A stretch of DNA of 64,000 nt from VRUE01 sp963705635 (GCA_963705635.1 CAVPKH010000003.1:725451-789450), one strand, 5' to 3'. Positions 9,225 to 20,319 are shown, counted from the stretch's first letter. Numbers and translations: made by a program. The notes: a model not told the origin generated them from the sequence alone.

Positions 9225-9248
9225 GAGAGAGACGGATCCGTCTCTCTC
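9225..9248. promoter_or_regulatory. 24-bp perfect palindrome between nadC and the sigma factor gene
   Basis: The half-site GAGAGAGACGGA (9225-9236) is followed directly by its exact reverse complement (9237-9248), with no spacer. It sits 33 bp before the nadC start and 34 bp before the sigma factor start, in a divergent promoter region. That position fits an operator better than a terminator. Which protein binds it is unknown. Confidence 0.55.
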
Positions 9249-9281
9249 ACGTCCCAGCTCCCGACAGCGTTTAATCCGTGG

Positions 9282-9743
9282 ATGGCCGCACTACCTCCGT
9301 TCCAAACTCTGCTGGACGAGTACGCCGCCGAGGTGATGGCGGTGCTGCGTGGGGCGGTAGGGCGCAGCGACGCCGACGACTGCTTTCAGGAGACCTTCAT
9401 TGCCGCCCTGCGCGCCTACCCGAAGCTCGACGACGCGAGCAACCTGCGCGGCTGGCTGCTGACGATCGCCCATCGCAAGGCGATCGATCACCATCGCGCC
9501 CGCGGGCGGCGGCCGCTCCCGGTCGCCGAGGTGGCGGAGGTCGGGGTCAGCGACCCCGAGCCCGTGGACGGGATCTGGGCAGCGGTCGGCGCCCTGCCGC
9601 CAAAGCAGCGGGCCGCCGTTTCCCTGCGCTACGCCAGCGATCTCCCCCACGCCGAGATCGCCGCCGCCCTTGGCTGTTCGCCGGAGGCGGCGCGCCGCAG
9701 CCTGCACGAGGGCCTGAAGCGACTGAGAAAGGAGCTGGCATGA
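9282..9743 (+). CDS. ECF-type RNA polymerase sigma factor
   Basis: The 153-aa protein has only regions 2 and 4. Region 2 contains DADDCFQETFIAALRAY and LRGWLLTIAHRKAIDHHR. Region 4 contains LPPKQRAAVSLRYASDLPH and a helix-turn-helix ending in RRSLHEGLKRLRK. It would redirect RNA polymerase to a stress or repair regulon. No anti-sigma gene is beside it. Its stop overlaps the start of ogt (ATGA at 9740-9743), so the two are co-translated. Confidence 0.9.
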   Translation: MAALPPFQTLLDEYAAEVMAVLRGAVGRSDADDCFQETFIAALRAYPKLDDASNLRGWLLTIAHRKAIDHHRARGRRPLPVAEVAEVGVSDPEPVDGIWAAVGALPPKQRAAVSLRYASDLPHAEIAAALGCSPEAARRSLHEGLKRLRKELA

Positions 9744-10291
9744 AGGCATCGCTCGAACGACTCGCCGATCGCGCCAACGAGGAGGGCCTGGTCGACGTCG
9801 CCTACACGACGTCCGACTCCCCCTTTGGACCGCTGCTGCTCGCCGCCACGCCCCGCGGCCTGGTCAAGGTCAGCCTGCCCGGCCACGACCCCGACGAGGC
9901 GCTCGAGGACCTCGCCGCGCGGATCTCGCCGCGCCTGCTGGAGGCCCCGGCGCGCCTCGACGAGGCGCGCCGCGAGCTCGATCTCTACTTCGAGGGCAAG
10001 CTGACCGAGTTCGGCCTCGCGCTCGACTGGCAGCTGAGCAGGGACTTCCGCCGCCGGGCGCTGCGGGCGATCGACCGCATCCCCTACGGCAAGACCCGCA
10101 GCTACACCGAGATCGCCCGCAGCGCCGGCAACGAGCGCGCGGTGCGCGCCGCCGGCACCGCCTGCGGCGCCAACCCTATCCCGATCGTCGTCCCCTGCCA
10201 CCGCGTGCTGCGCACCAGCGGCGCCCTCGGCGGCTACGGCGGCGGCCTGCCGATGAAGGAAGCGCTGCTCAAGCTCGAGGGCAGCCGCTAA
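9740..10291 (+). CDS. ogt: Methylated-DNA--protein-cysteine methyltransferase
   Basis: Suicide repair of O6-alkylguanine: the alkyl group is transferred to Cys153 in the PCHR motif. Other visible family features are IPYGKTRSYTEIA, the RAAGTACGANP helix and GGYGGG after the active site. At 183 aa it is the stand-alone Ogt type without the Ada transcription domain. Translational coupling to an ECF sigma factor suggests that its expression responds to DNA alkylation or another stress through that sigma factor. Confidence 0.93.
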   Translation: MKASLERLADRANEEGLVDVAYTTSDSPFGPLLLAATPRGLVKVSLPGHDPDEALEDLAARISPRLLEAPARLDEARRELDLYFEGKLTEFGLALDWQLSRDFRRRALRAIDRIPYGKTRSYTEIARSAGNERAVRAAGTACGANPIPIVVPCHRVLRTSGALGGYGGGLPMKEALLKLEGSR

Positions 10292-11178
10292 GCGGAAGCA
10301 GCGGGCCCGAACAGCTCCCGCGCCCGTTCGACCACGATCTCGGGCCGCTCCTCGGCGATGAAGTGCCCGCAGCGCTCCACCGTCTCGACGCTCATCTCGT
10401 CGGCATAGGGCTCGAAGCCGGCGAGGATGTCGGCCCTGATCACGGGGTCGGCATCGCCGACGAGGATGCGGGTCGGCACGCTCGAGCGTTGCGAGCGGTA
10501 GTAGCCCTTTTTCAACCGCGGCAGCTCCCGCAGGAGGAAGCTCCGGTACACGTGGGAGGAGGCGAGGGCGTGATCGCGCGAGCGGAAGCTCTCGGCGTAG
10601 CAATCGAGCTCCTCCTCGGTCCACTTCATCTCGGGGTGCGAGCCGCGCCTGTGCACCAGCTTGACGAAGCCCGGGACGTGGCGGAGGGCTGCGGCGCCGA
10701 GGCCGGGACTGGCGAGGAGGAACATGTAAGCGGTCCGGTTGAGCGACGCCGGCGATACCTTCGGCGGCTCAAACCAGGGGTGCACCATCCCAAGCGCGAG
10801 GTAGTGACGGATGCGCTCGGGCGCCCCCAGGCAGAGCAGGAAACCCGCGTAGCCGCCCCAGTCGTGCCCGATCAGCTCGACCCGCTCCAGGCCCAGCTCG
10901 TCGATCAGCGCCAGGACGTCGTCGGCCAAGCCCTGCATCTCGTAGCGGCCGGCGGGCGCCTCGCTCCAGCCGAAGCCACGTAGGTCGGGACAGATCACAC
11001 GGCGGTCCTCGGCAAGGGCCGGAATCACCTTGCGCCAGGTCCACCAGTGCTGCGGCCAGCCGTGAAGCAGGAGCACGGGCGGCCCCTCCCCCGCTTCAGC
11101 GACGTGCAGCCGCGTGCCGTCCAGATCGACGTAGTGGTGCCTGACCCCGTCCAGCTCGGGAGGTGAGCTTTGCTGCAT
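10288..11178 (-). CDS. Alpha/beta hydrolase, epoxide hydrolase/haloalkane dehalogenase-like
   Basis: The 296-aa protein has the oxyanion motif HGWPQ (39-43), the nucleophile elbow GHDWGG with Asp106, a likely charge-relay acid in VGDADP and the catalytic His in CGHF near the C-terminus. Asp as nucleophile and HGWP place it with epoxide hydrolases; the cap tyrosines were not assigned. The ATG at 11178 is used because the region upstream in frame is low-complexity antisense. It converges on ogt with a 4-base overlap of the stop codons. Confidence 0.85.
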   Translation of the reverse strand: MQQSSPPELDGVRHHYVDLDGTRLHVAEAGEGPPVLLLHGWPQHWWTWRKVIPALAEDRRVICPDLRGFGWSEAPAGRYEMQGLADDVLALIDELGLERVELIGHDWGGYAGFLLCLGAPERIRHYLALGMVHPWFEPPKVSPASLNRTAYMFLLASPGLGAAALRHVPGFVKLVHRRGSHPEMKWTEEELDCYAESFRSRDHALASSHVYRSFLLRELPRLKKGYYRSQRSSVPTRILVGDADPVIRADILAGFEPYADEMSVETVERCGHFIAEERPEIVVERARELFGPAASA

Positions 11179-11262
11179 GGCAGGTGAATCTACCGGCGGG
11201 CCGTCCGCATCTCTGCCCACCGCGCTCAAGTCAGGACGGGTGCGCGCCGATTCCTTAGCGGA

Positions 11263-11916
11263 ATGACGCAGCCAAACGACCAACCGGCACAAGCTCCGAG
11301 GGACCGGGAGCGCTTGCTCTCGGCGCTCTGGGTGGTCCTCGCGATCGCGCTGCTGTCGGCGGCGGTCTTCATGCAGCCACCCGCGTCGGCTCCGGCCGCC
11401 GCCACCGCGCAGGCGACAGCCAGCGGCTCGGTCGAAGAGGAAGAAATCCAAGCCGAAGAAGAATCGGAAGAAGGCGAAGAATTCGACGGCGAAGAAGGCG
11501 AAGACGAAAGCGAAGACGAAGAATTCGGCACCGACGGTCCCCTCCTTCTCCCCTCCGACTGCCTGTTGCGCACCGCGGAAGCCCAGGTAACGGCCTCGAT
11601 CAGCCACGGCACGGTGAGCCTGACCATCCACTACACCTCGACCACGCCGACCAACGTCACCGTCGACTACTGGCTGAAGGGCAGCAAGGGCTCGCTGCAG
11701 CTCGAGCAGGCCAAACGGCGCTTTGCCCAGCGGGGAGTCTTCCGCGACAGCGAGCAGCTCAGCGATCACGCGATGGCCAAGGTGCGCGCGGCCCACACCT
11801 TCATCGTCCAGCTCGAGATCCCGGCCGCGCCGGCCTACTGCAGCCGCTACGCGACCCAGCGCCTGACGGTCAAGCACGCGGCCGCCAACCGGGCGACCTG
11901 GTCGCGAGCCGGCTAG
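11263..11916 (+). CDS. Membrane-anchored or secreted protein with acidic linker
   Basis: The 217-aa protein has one hydrophobic segment (about residues 20-37, LSALWVVLAIALLSAAVF). A 40-residue Glu/Asp-rich linker follows, then a C-terminal domain of about 130 residues with two cysteines, probably beta-rich and outside the membrane. No known domain is recognised. It is divergent from the epoxide-hydrolase-like gene. Confidence 0.75.
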   Translation: MTQPNDQPAQAPRDRERLLSALWVVLAIALLSAAVFMQPPASAPAAATAQATASGSVEEEEIQAEEESEEGEEFDGEEGEDESEDEEFGTDGPLLLPSDCLLRTAEAQVTASISHGTVSLTIHYTSTTPTNVTVDYWLKGSKGSLQLEQAKRRFAQRGVFRDSEQLSDHAMAKVRAAHTFIVQLEIPAAPAYCSRYATQRLTVKHAAANRATWSRAG

Positions 11917-11928
11917 CCTCGGCTTCGC

Positions 11929-12579
11929 TCAGCCAGCCGGCGGCACGGCTGCGTCCAGCCAGCGGCTCGCCGCGGGCAGATCGGCGGGGTCAATCTGGTG
12001 GCCGACCTCGGACTCGTGGTACTCGACCGCCAGCCCACCCGCTTCCAGCAGGTCCCTGGCACGGCGGCCGAAGCCGATCTCGATGATCGGATCGCCGCGC
12101 CCATGGGCGATGAAGGCCCGGGTTCCCCGGCGGTCCTCGAAGTGAGGCTCCCAGTCCTCGACGGCCGGCACGAAGCCGCTGAAGGCGAGGACCCCCGCGA
12201 CCGGCGGCCGATCGGCGCTCAGCGCCATCGCGTGGCTCATCACAGTCCCCATCGAGAAGCCGCCCAGGACGGTGCGCGAAGGGTCGATCCCGGTCTGCTC
12301 CCAGAGCCGGTCGTGCAGCTCGGCCAGCGCCGCACGGGAAGCCTGGAAAGTGTCGTGGTCCGGGTAACCGACGCGGGGAACCAGATACCAGTGGTAGCCC
12401 GGCGAGCCCGCCAGCTCGAGCGGCGCCCGCGGCGTGACGACCCGCAGCCGCCGATCCGGATCGAGCGCATCGGCCAGCGCAAGCAAGTCCCGCTCGTCGG
12501 TCCCGCGGCCATGGTGGAGCACCAGCAAGCCGCTCGGCTCGGCGGCGGCCGAACGCTCGCGATAGACGAGCGGCTCCAC
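11929..12579 (-). CDS. Phospholipase/carboxylesterase-family alpha/beta hydrolase
   Basis: The 216-aa protein has the Abhydrolase_2 signature: HHGRGTDERDLLALA at the N-terminus, nucleophile Ser in GGFSMGT, acid in HGRGDPII and His in VGHQID. The GTG start at 12579 shares one base with the prfB stop (TAGTG), so it is probably the second gene of a prfB transcript. The natural ester substrate is unknown. Confidence 0.85.
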   Translation of the reverse strand: MEPLVYRERSAAAEPSGLLVLHHGRGTDERDLLALADALDPDRRLRVVTPRAPLELAGSPGYHWYLVPRVGYPDHDTFQASRAALAELHDRLWEQTGIDPSRTVLGGFSMGTVMSHAMALSADRPPVAGVLAFSGFVPAVEDWEPHFEDRRGTRAFIAHGRGDPIIEIGFGRRARDLLEAGGLAVEYHESEVGHQIDPADLPAASRWLDAAVPPAG

Positions 12580-13698
12580 TAGCTGGCCGACGCAGCCGCG
12601 GTCTTGTTCAGGTAGTCGCGGATGAAGTCGTCGAGGTCGCCGTCGAGGACGCGCTGGGCGTCGCCGGCCTCGTGGCCGGTGCGGTGGTCCTTGACCCGCT
12701 GATCGGGATGCAGGAAGTAGCTGCGGATCTGCGAGCCCCAGGCGACGTCCTTGACCTCGCCGCGCACCTTCGCCATCTGCTCCGCCCGTTTGCGCTCCTC
12801 GAGCTCGATCAGCTTCGAGCGCAGGAACTGCATCGCGACCGCCTTGTTCTGGGTCTGCGAGCGCTCGTTCTGGCACTGGACGACGACGCCGCTGGGAATG
12901 TGGGTGATCCGCACCGCCGAGTCGGTCTTGTTGACGTGCTGGCCGCCGGCCCCGGAAGCGCGATAGGTGTCGATGCGCAGGTCGGTGTCGTCGATCTCGA
13001 CCTCGACCCCCTCGTCGACCAGCGGGCCGACGTCGAGCTGGGCGAAGCTGGTGTGGCGGCGGGCGGAGGAGTCGAAGGGCGAGATCCGCACCAGGCGGTG
13101 AACGCCGCGCTCGGCGGCGAAGAGGCCGTAGGCGTTCTCGCCGCGAGCGATGAACGTCGCCGACTTGAGCCCGGCCTCCTCCCCCGGCGAGGCCTCCTTC
13201 ATCTCGACCTCAAAACCGCGCCGCTCGGCCCAGCGCAGGTACATCCGCAGCAGCATCTCGGCCCAGTCCTGCGAGTCGGTGCCGCCGGCCCCGGCGTGGA
13301 CGGTGACGACGGCGTCGCCGGCGTCGTACTCGCCGCTGAACAGGCGCGCCTCTTCCAGCCCGGCCAGCCGGCGCTCGACCGAGGCCAGCTGCGAGGTCAG
13401 CTCGGCCGCCATCTCCTCGTCCTCGGCCGCCATCTCGGCCAGGTCGCCGAGATCGTCGACGTCGGACTCGAGCCCGCGAAAGGTCTTCAGGCGTCGCTGG
13501 GCGCGGGCGTGCGCAGCCGACGTCCGGGCGGCGGATTCCTGGTCGTCCCAGAACCCGGGTCGCTGCATTTCCTCCTCGAGCCGCTCGGCCTCGGCCTCCA
13601 GCGCAGCGGGGTCAAAGGTAGTCCGAGAGCAGGGACAGCTGCTCGCGGACAGAGGCGAGGCGCGGCGCAATCGATTCGGTAGACGCGGCGTCGGCCAT
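12579..13698 (-). CDS. prfB: Peptide chain release factor 2, programmed +1 frameshift
   Basis: RF2 ends translation at UGA and UAA. The main frame carries the SPF stop-recognition motif (ISPFDSS) and GGQ (GAGGQHVNKTD). Translation starts at the ATG at 13698 (MADAASTESIAPRLASV); after 28 codons the zero frame reads CTT TGA C at 13617-13611, the classic RF2 shift site. Slipping by +1 at the UGA continues into DPAALEAEAE. The joined product is 372 aa, normal for RF2. No Shine-Dalgarno-like stimulator is evident just upstream of the shift site. Confidence 0.95.
13611..13617 (-). other. Programmed +1 ribosomal frameshift site in prfB
   Basis: On the minus strand the sequence reads TAC CTT TGA C. 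Peptidyl-tRNA-Leu on CTT slips one base forward onto TTT when RF2 is scarce, so the internal UGA is bypassed. This is the established autoregulatory circuit of bacterial RF2; here it is identified by exact sequence and by frame continuity on both sides. Confidence 0.93.
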
Positions 13699-13720
13699 AC
13701 GGACAGGCTATACGTCCGAA

Positions 13721-13763
13721 CTGGATCAAATTCCCATCCTCGAAGGTAGGGAATTTGATCCAG
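13721..13763. terminator. 15-bp inverted repeat between the SnoaL-like gene and prfB
   Basis: Exact arms 13721-13735 (CTGGATCAAATTCCC) and 13749-13763 enclose a 13-base loop that can itself pair as CCT/AGG. It begins 19 bases past the stop of the SnoaL-like gene and 23 bases before the prfB start. It has no T-run, so it is either a U-less terminator or a regulatory site of prfB. Confidence 0.6.
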
Positions 13764-13781
13764 CTCCGGTTTTGGGCTTCG

Positions 13782-14171
13782 TCAGGCGCGGAAGCCGCCA
13801 GCGCGAAGCGCCGCAGCGCGGTCCTCGAAGGGACGCCAGCTGCGAATGCGGTGGTCGCGCAGCTCGAAGAGCCAGGCCATCTCGTCCTCGCCCGCCGCCT
13901 TGCCGTCTTCGTCCCAACGCCAAGTCCGCTTGATCAGAGCCACCGCCGAACCGCCGCCGGACTCGGTCCCGTCCTCGTAAAGCTCCTCCAACTCGATCGT
14001 CTGCTGCACGCCGCCCGGAGCCCGAGTAGCCCACACGCGCGCAGCATCGCGGCCCCGGCGAAGTCCCTTCATCGAATGAAGCTCAACCTCCGGATCGAGT
14101 ACCGCAACGAACCCATCCAAATCGCGCTCGTTGAAAGCACGGATGAATTCACGAACGGGATCGTGGATCAA
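13782..14171 (-). CDS. SnoaL/NTF2-like protein
   Basis: Small cone-shaped fold family (about 130 aa): DPVREFIRAFNERDLDGFVAVLDPEVELHS at the start and WLFELRDHRIRSWRPFEDRAAAL near the end are typical. Function in the family ranges from polyketide cyclase to pure binding, so none is assigned. The frame is open into the palindromic repeat at 14174-14287, whose sequence would otherwise encode the N-terminus. The TTG at 14171 just outside the repeat is my preferred start; a start at 14222 inside it is the alternative. Confidence 0.7.
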   Translation of the reverse strand: MIHDPVREFIRAFNERDLDGFVAVLDPEVELHSMKGLRRGRDAARVWATRAPGGVQQTIELEELYEDGTESGGGSAVALIKRTWRWDEDGKAAGEDEMAWLFELRDHRIRSWRPFEDRAAALRAGGFRA

Positions 14172-14173
14172 GA

Positions 14174-14285
14174 AAGGCCATCCCGGTAGGGGTGGAACGT
14201 CTTGTACTTTTTCGGCGTCCACCCTGCGGCGACAGCAGGCTCCGTTCCACCGAAAAAGTTAAGTGGAACCCCTACCGGGATGGCC

Positions 14286-14287
<2 letters not shown>
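14174..14287. repeat. Palindromic intergenic repeat, copy 1
   Basis: Exact 20-bp outer arms (14174-14193 and 14268-14287) are followed inward by an imperfect second stem containing ACTTTTTCGG and its complement. The same outer stem, inner stem and asymmetry recur at 34094-34208 in the opposite orientation, while the loops differ. The right arm includes the secA stop codon; the left end abuts the SnoaL-like gene. A mobile or amplified palindromic element acting as a 3' end structure is likely. Confidence 0.85.
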
Positions 14288-17129
<2,842 letters not shown>

Positions 17130-17179
17130 GGCACCTAGGGTAGCTGTCTATTCGAATCCGCTCCTCTGCGGGTGGCGTA

Positions 17180-17234
17180 GGGGGAGGGGGGTCGAGGACG
17201 GACCGTGGCCCGCCCGCAGGGCCCCCCTCCCCCC
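17180..17234. terminator. G-run/C-run hairpin between hpf and secA
   Basis: The plus strand reads GGGGGAGGGGGG at 17180-17191 and the exact complement at 17222-17233, with a 30-base loop. It starts about 30 bases downstream of the hpf stop (17266) and lies upstream of secA. It could act as a terminator of hpf, and the G-rich strand could form a quadruplex. No T-run is present. Confidence 0.5.
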
Positions 17235-17265
17235 GCGACAGGACCCGCAGCCGGAACGGCCTCGC

Positions 17266-17616
17266 TCAGCTTGCGGGACGGCCTTGGAGGCGGGCGACGG
17301 CCTTGCGCGTCTGGGTGCGCTTGCGGCGCAGCTCGCGGTGCTTCTTGACCTGACGGCGGACGTCCTCGGCCAGCTCGTGGATCGTGTGGGCGATCTCGGG
17401 CGAGGCCTCGCGGGCCCGCAGCGTCACGCCCTTCAGCCGCAGCGTCGCCTCGGCGACCTGGCTGTCCTCGATCGAGGGGTTGCGCTCCTCGTAGACCTCG
17501 ATGTCGAGCGTTGCCAGCTCCGACACCTGCCTTCCGACCCGGCGAAATCGCTTGAAGACATGCTCCCGCAGCTCGTCGGTGACCTCGACGTTGCGACCAC
17601 GAATCTCAATCCGCAT
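17266..17616 (-). CDS. hpf: Ribosome hibernation promoting factor, short type
   Basis: Binds the decoding region of idle ribosomes. The 116-aa protein starts MRIEIRGRNVEVTDELREHV, has the beta strand ATLDIEVYEERNP and KGVTLRAREASPEIAHTIHE, and ends in a Lys/Arg-rich helix. It lacks the C-terminal dimerisation domain of long HPF, so it resembles the short HPF/YfiA type. It lies upstream of secA, a common actinobacterial arrangement. Confidence 0.9.
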   Translation of the reverse strand: MRIEIRGRNVEVTDELREHVFKRFRRVGRQVSELATLDIEVYEERNPSIEDSQVAEATLRLKGVTLRAREASPEIAHTIHELAEDVRRQVKKHRELRRKRTQTRKAVARLQGRPAS

Positions 17617-17654
17617 GTTGCCTCCTTGGGTGTCGGTCGTTCGATGCTACGCCC

Positions 17655-18278
17655 TCACAACCGCCGCGTAAAGGTGATCGCAGCTACCCGGATCGCGCCG
17701 GCGCTACGCAGGGCGCGGGCGCAGGCCGAGAGGGTGGCGCCGGTGGTCAGCACGTCGTCGACGAGGAGGGCGCTGCGCGGCACCTCGCCGCGCGGGTGGA
17801 CACGGGGCGGGTGGCCGATGCGCTGGGCGCGGCGCCTGCCCACCTGGCGACCGCCGCCGCGCCGCTCCAGGCAATGGCTCAGGGGCAGGTCGCTCTGCTG
17901 CGCCAGCGCCGCGGCGATCTCAGCCGCCGGGTCGAAGCCGCGCTGCAGCGAGCGCAGCCTCGCGGTCGGCGCCGGCACGATCGTGCCGCTCAGCAGGCTC
18001 GCCGGGGCCAGCCAGTGGATCCGCTCGGCGATCAGCTCGGCGACCGGGAGCAGGCGGCGGAACTTGAGTGCGGCGACCAGGTCCCGGGGCACGCCCTCGT
18101 GCGGGGCAGAGGACCAGGCTTGGTCGAGCCCCGAGGGGCCGTGACCGGCCAGCGGCGCGGCGCCGGCGAGCCGCCGGCCGCAACGCGTGCAGAGCAGGGC
18201 GCCGGGGCGGCAGGAGCGTCCGCAGGCGGCACACAGCGACGGAACGAACCCGGCGGCTACGACTTGCAGTGCCTTCAT
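17655..18278 (-). CDS. ComF family phosphoribosyltransferase-like protein
   Basis: The 207-aa protein has an N-terminal zinc ribbon (LCAACGRSC and LLCTRCGRRL) and a C-terminal PRTase fold with the PRPP loop LLVDDVLTTGATL. That is the ComFC/GntX architecture, linked in other bacteria to uptake and use of DNA. The gene is 38 bp upstream of hpf, so the two may be co-transcribed. The segment between the domains (residues about 130-160) is unusually Arg-rich. Confidence 0.88.
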   Translation of the reverse strand: MKALQVVAAGFVPSLCAACGRSCRPGALLCTRCGRRLAGAAPLAGHGPSGLDQAWSSAPHEGVPRDLVAALKFRRLLPVAELIAERIHWLAPASLLSGTIVPAPTARLRSLQRGFDPAAEIAAALAQQSDLPLSHCLERRGGGRQVGRRRAQRIGHPPRVHPRGEVPRSALLVDDVLTTGATLSACARALRSAGAIRVAAITFTRRL

Positions 18279-18334
18279 GCCCCGATCCTGCGGGGTCGCG
18301 ACGCGCCCGTGGCGCGTCGAAGGTCAGAGAAGCG

Positions 18335-19345
18335 TCAAGGCTTCGCTACCTGACCCGCGATGGCGCCGACCAGCATCGCCGCCGGCGCCAGCTCGGTGCC
18401 GGCGAGCAGGATCGAGTCGCGGATCCAGGCTCCCTCGCCGATCCGGCAGCCGTCGCCGACGATCGCCGGGCCCTGGATGCGCGCGCCCGCCCCCAGCTCG
18501 ACCCCGGCGCCGATCAGCGCCGGTCCCTCGACCTCGGCGCCCTCCAGCGAGCTGGCGGAGCGGATCCCCTCCCCCACCTCGGGGGCGCCGGGGGCGACCT
18601 GGACCTCGCCGAGCAGCGCGTCGAGGTTTCCCTGGCGCAGCTCGTCGAGGTTGCCGATGTCGTTCCAGTAGGCGTCGATCTCGTGCGAGTAGAAAGCCGT
18701 GTCGCTCGCCAGCAGCGCCGGGAAGACGTCCATCGCCCAGTCGGCGAAGCCACTCGGGTCGTCCGCCCCGGCGGCCTTGCTCGTCCCCGGCGCCGGGAAG
18801 AAATCGAAGATCTCCGAGCGGAACATGTAGATGCCGCAGTTGGCGAGGTCCGAGAGCGCTTCGGCCGGCTCGGGCTTCTCCTGGAAGCCCTGGATGCGGC
18901 CGTCGGCGCCGGTTATCGCGACGCCGAACTGGCTGGTGTCGCGAACCCGCTTGGTCGCCAGCGTGGCGATCCCGTCGTGGGACTCGTGAAAGGCGCGCAT
19001 CGCGCCGAGGTCGATGTCAGAGAGGGCGTCGCCGGAGATCACCAGGAAGGAGTCGCCGAGGAAGCCCGCCGCGTTGCGGACGCCGCCGGAGGTGCCCAGC
19101 AGCTGCTCCTCGCGGCTGTAGGAGAGCTCGAGGCCGAACTGCGAGCCGTCGCCGAAGTGGCCCTCGATCGTCTCCGGGAACCAGTGCAGGTTGGCGATCG
19201 CCTCGCCGAAGTCGTGGCGGGCGAGCAGGCGCACGATGTGCTCCATCACCGGCCGGTTCAGCACCGGCACCATCGGCTTCGGCATCGCGTAGGTGATCGG
19301 GCGCAGGCGAGTGCCGAGCCCGGCTGCGAGCACCATCGCCCTCAT
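18335..19345 (-). CDS. Sugar-1-phosphate nucleotidyltransferase (NDP-sugar pyrophosphorylase)
   Basis: The 336-aa protein has the nucleotide-binding signature LAAGLGTRLRPITYAMPKPM, metal-binding SGDALSDID, and sugar-binding FQEKPEP and NCGIYMF. A left-handed beta-helix of hexapeptide repeats forms the C-terminal 90 residues. It resembles mannose-1-phosphate guanylyltransferases, and its coupling (ATGA overlap) to a phosphoglucose/phosphomannose isomerase supports GDP-mannose synthesis. Substrate is inferred only. Confidence 0.85.
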   Translation of the reverse strand: MRAMVLAAGLGTRLRPITYAMPKPMVPVLNRPVMEHIVRLLARHDFGEAIANLHWFPETIEGHFGDGSQFGLELSYSREEQLLGTSGGVRNAAGFLGDSFLVISGDALSDIDLGAMRAFHESHDGIATLATKRVRDTSQFGVAITGADGRIQGFQEKPEPAEALSDLANCGIYMFRSEIFDFFPAPGTSKAAGADDPSGFADWAMDVFPALLASDTAFYSHEIDAYWNDIGNLDELRQGNLDALLGEVQVAPGAPEVGEGIRSASSLEGAEVEGPALIGAGVELGAGARIQGPAIVGDGCRIGEGAWIRDSILLAGTELAPAAMLVGAIAGQVAKP

Positions 19346-20319
19346 CGAGCCTCACCCGCCAAGGAAGCCTTGAGGCCCTCGATCGCGGTAACCGGGAGCG
19401 GGTCGACGCCGCGCGCCTCGGCCATCTCCAGCGAGACGAGATCGCCGAGCACCACCGCCCAGAGCAGGCGGGCAACCCGGGTCTCCCCCGCGGTCTCGAG
19501 TCGCACCGCTTCGGCCCCGCTGGCTCGGATCAGCTCGGCGGTCAGCTCGAAGCGGCGGCGCTCGCGTGGGTGCTGGTCGCGATCTTCGATCAGGACCGCC
19601 GAGAGCTCCCCGCCGGACCAGCCGCAGAGCTCGTTGTGATCAGCCTCCGGCAGCTCGGAGAAGAAGGCCGGGCGCTCGGCGTTCTCGTTGATCTGGGTCT
19701 TCCAGCGCCTCGCTACCGGCGCGGTCAGGCCGGCCCCCGTTACCACCGCGACCGAGTCGCCGAGCCGGGAGACGATCTCTTTTGCGCGCTCCTGCAGGCT
19801 GTCGGATTCATCCTCGATGAAGGCGGCCGCGGCGTCGATCTCGGCGTGGATGCGCGGGGCGACGCCCGCGAGGGCGGCAACCTCGGCGGCGCAGACCAGC
19901 ATGTAGGCGACGGCGGTGCGGGGGGCTGGCAACAGCCCCGGCAGGCCGATCACCGGCAGGCCGGCATCGCGCGCTCCCTCGACCAGGGCGCCCCCGGTGC
20001 TGGCGACGAGGCGCCGCGCGCCCAGGGCCCCGGCGGCCGCAAAGCAGGCGAGCGTCTCCTCGGTGTTGCCCGAGTAGCTGGAGCAGAGCACCGTCCACTC
20101 CGGCGTCGCCCAGCTCGGCAGCCCGTAGCCGCGAACCGTGACCAGCGGCTTGACGAGGCGATCGCCGAGCGCCGCAGCGGCGAGGTCGCCACCGATCGCC
20201 GACCCCCCCATGCCGCAGACCATCAGGCCGGCGGCATCGGCCGGCTCCAGGCGCGCAGATTCGACTCGCCAGAGGGCGTCGCGCAGGTGATCGGGTATGG
20301 CGAGGACGTCGTCGAGCAT
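19342..20319 (-). CDS. SIS-domain phosphoglucose/phosphomannose isomerase
   Basis: The 325-aa protein has VCGMGGSAIGGDL and SSYSGNTEETL (first SIS domain, sugar-phosphate loop) and the bifunctional PGI/PMI signature NENAERPAFFSELPEADHNE in the second. It interconverts glucose-6-P or mannose-6-P with fructose-6-P. The start shares one base with the stop of the upstream gene (TGATG) and its stop overlaps the next start, so the operon is tightly coupled. Confidence 0.9.
   Translation of the reverse strand: MLDDVLAIPDHLRDALWRVESARLEPADAAGLMVCGMGGSAIGGDLAAAALGDRLVKPLVTVRGYGLPSWATPEWTVLCSSYSGNTEETLACFAAAGALGARRLVASTGGALVEGARDAGLPVIGLPGLLPAPRTAVAYMLVCAAEVAALAGVAPRIHAEIDAAAAFIEDESDSLQERAKEIVSRLGDSVAVVTGAGLTAPVARRWKTQINENAERPAFFSELPEADHNELCGWSGGELSAVLIEDRDQHPRERRRFELTAELIRASGAEAVRLETAGETRVARLLWAVVLGDLVSLEMAEARGVDPLPVTAIEGLKASLAGEAR

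Noticed and set aside
10288..11877. 529-aa extended alpha/beta hydrolase
   Set aside because: The upstream part is antisense to the acidic-linker protein gene.
13621..13698. prfB truncated by a premature UGA
   Set aside because: The site is the exact RF2 frameshift sequence and both flanks are conserved, so it is programmed rather than a lesion.
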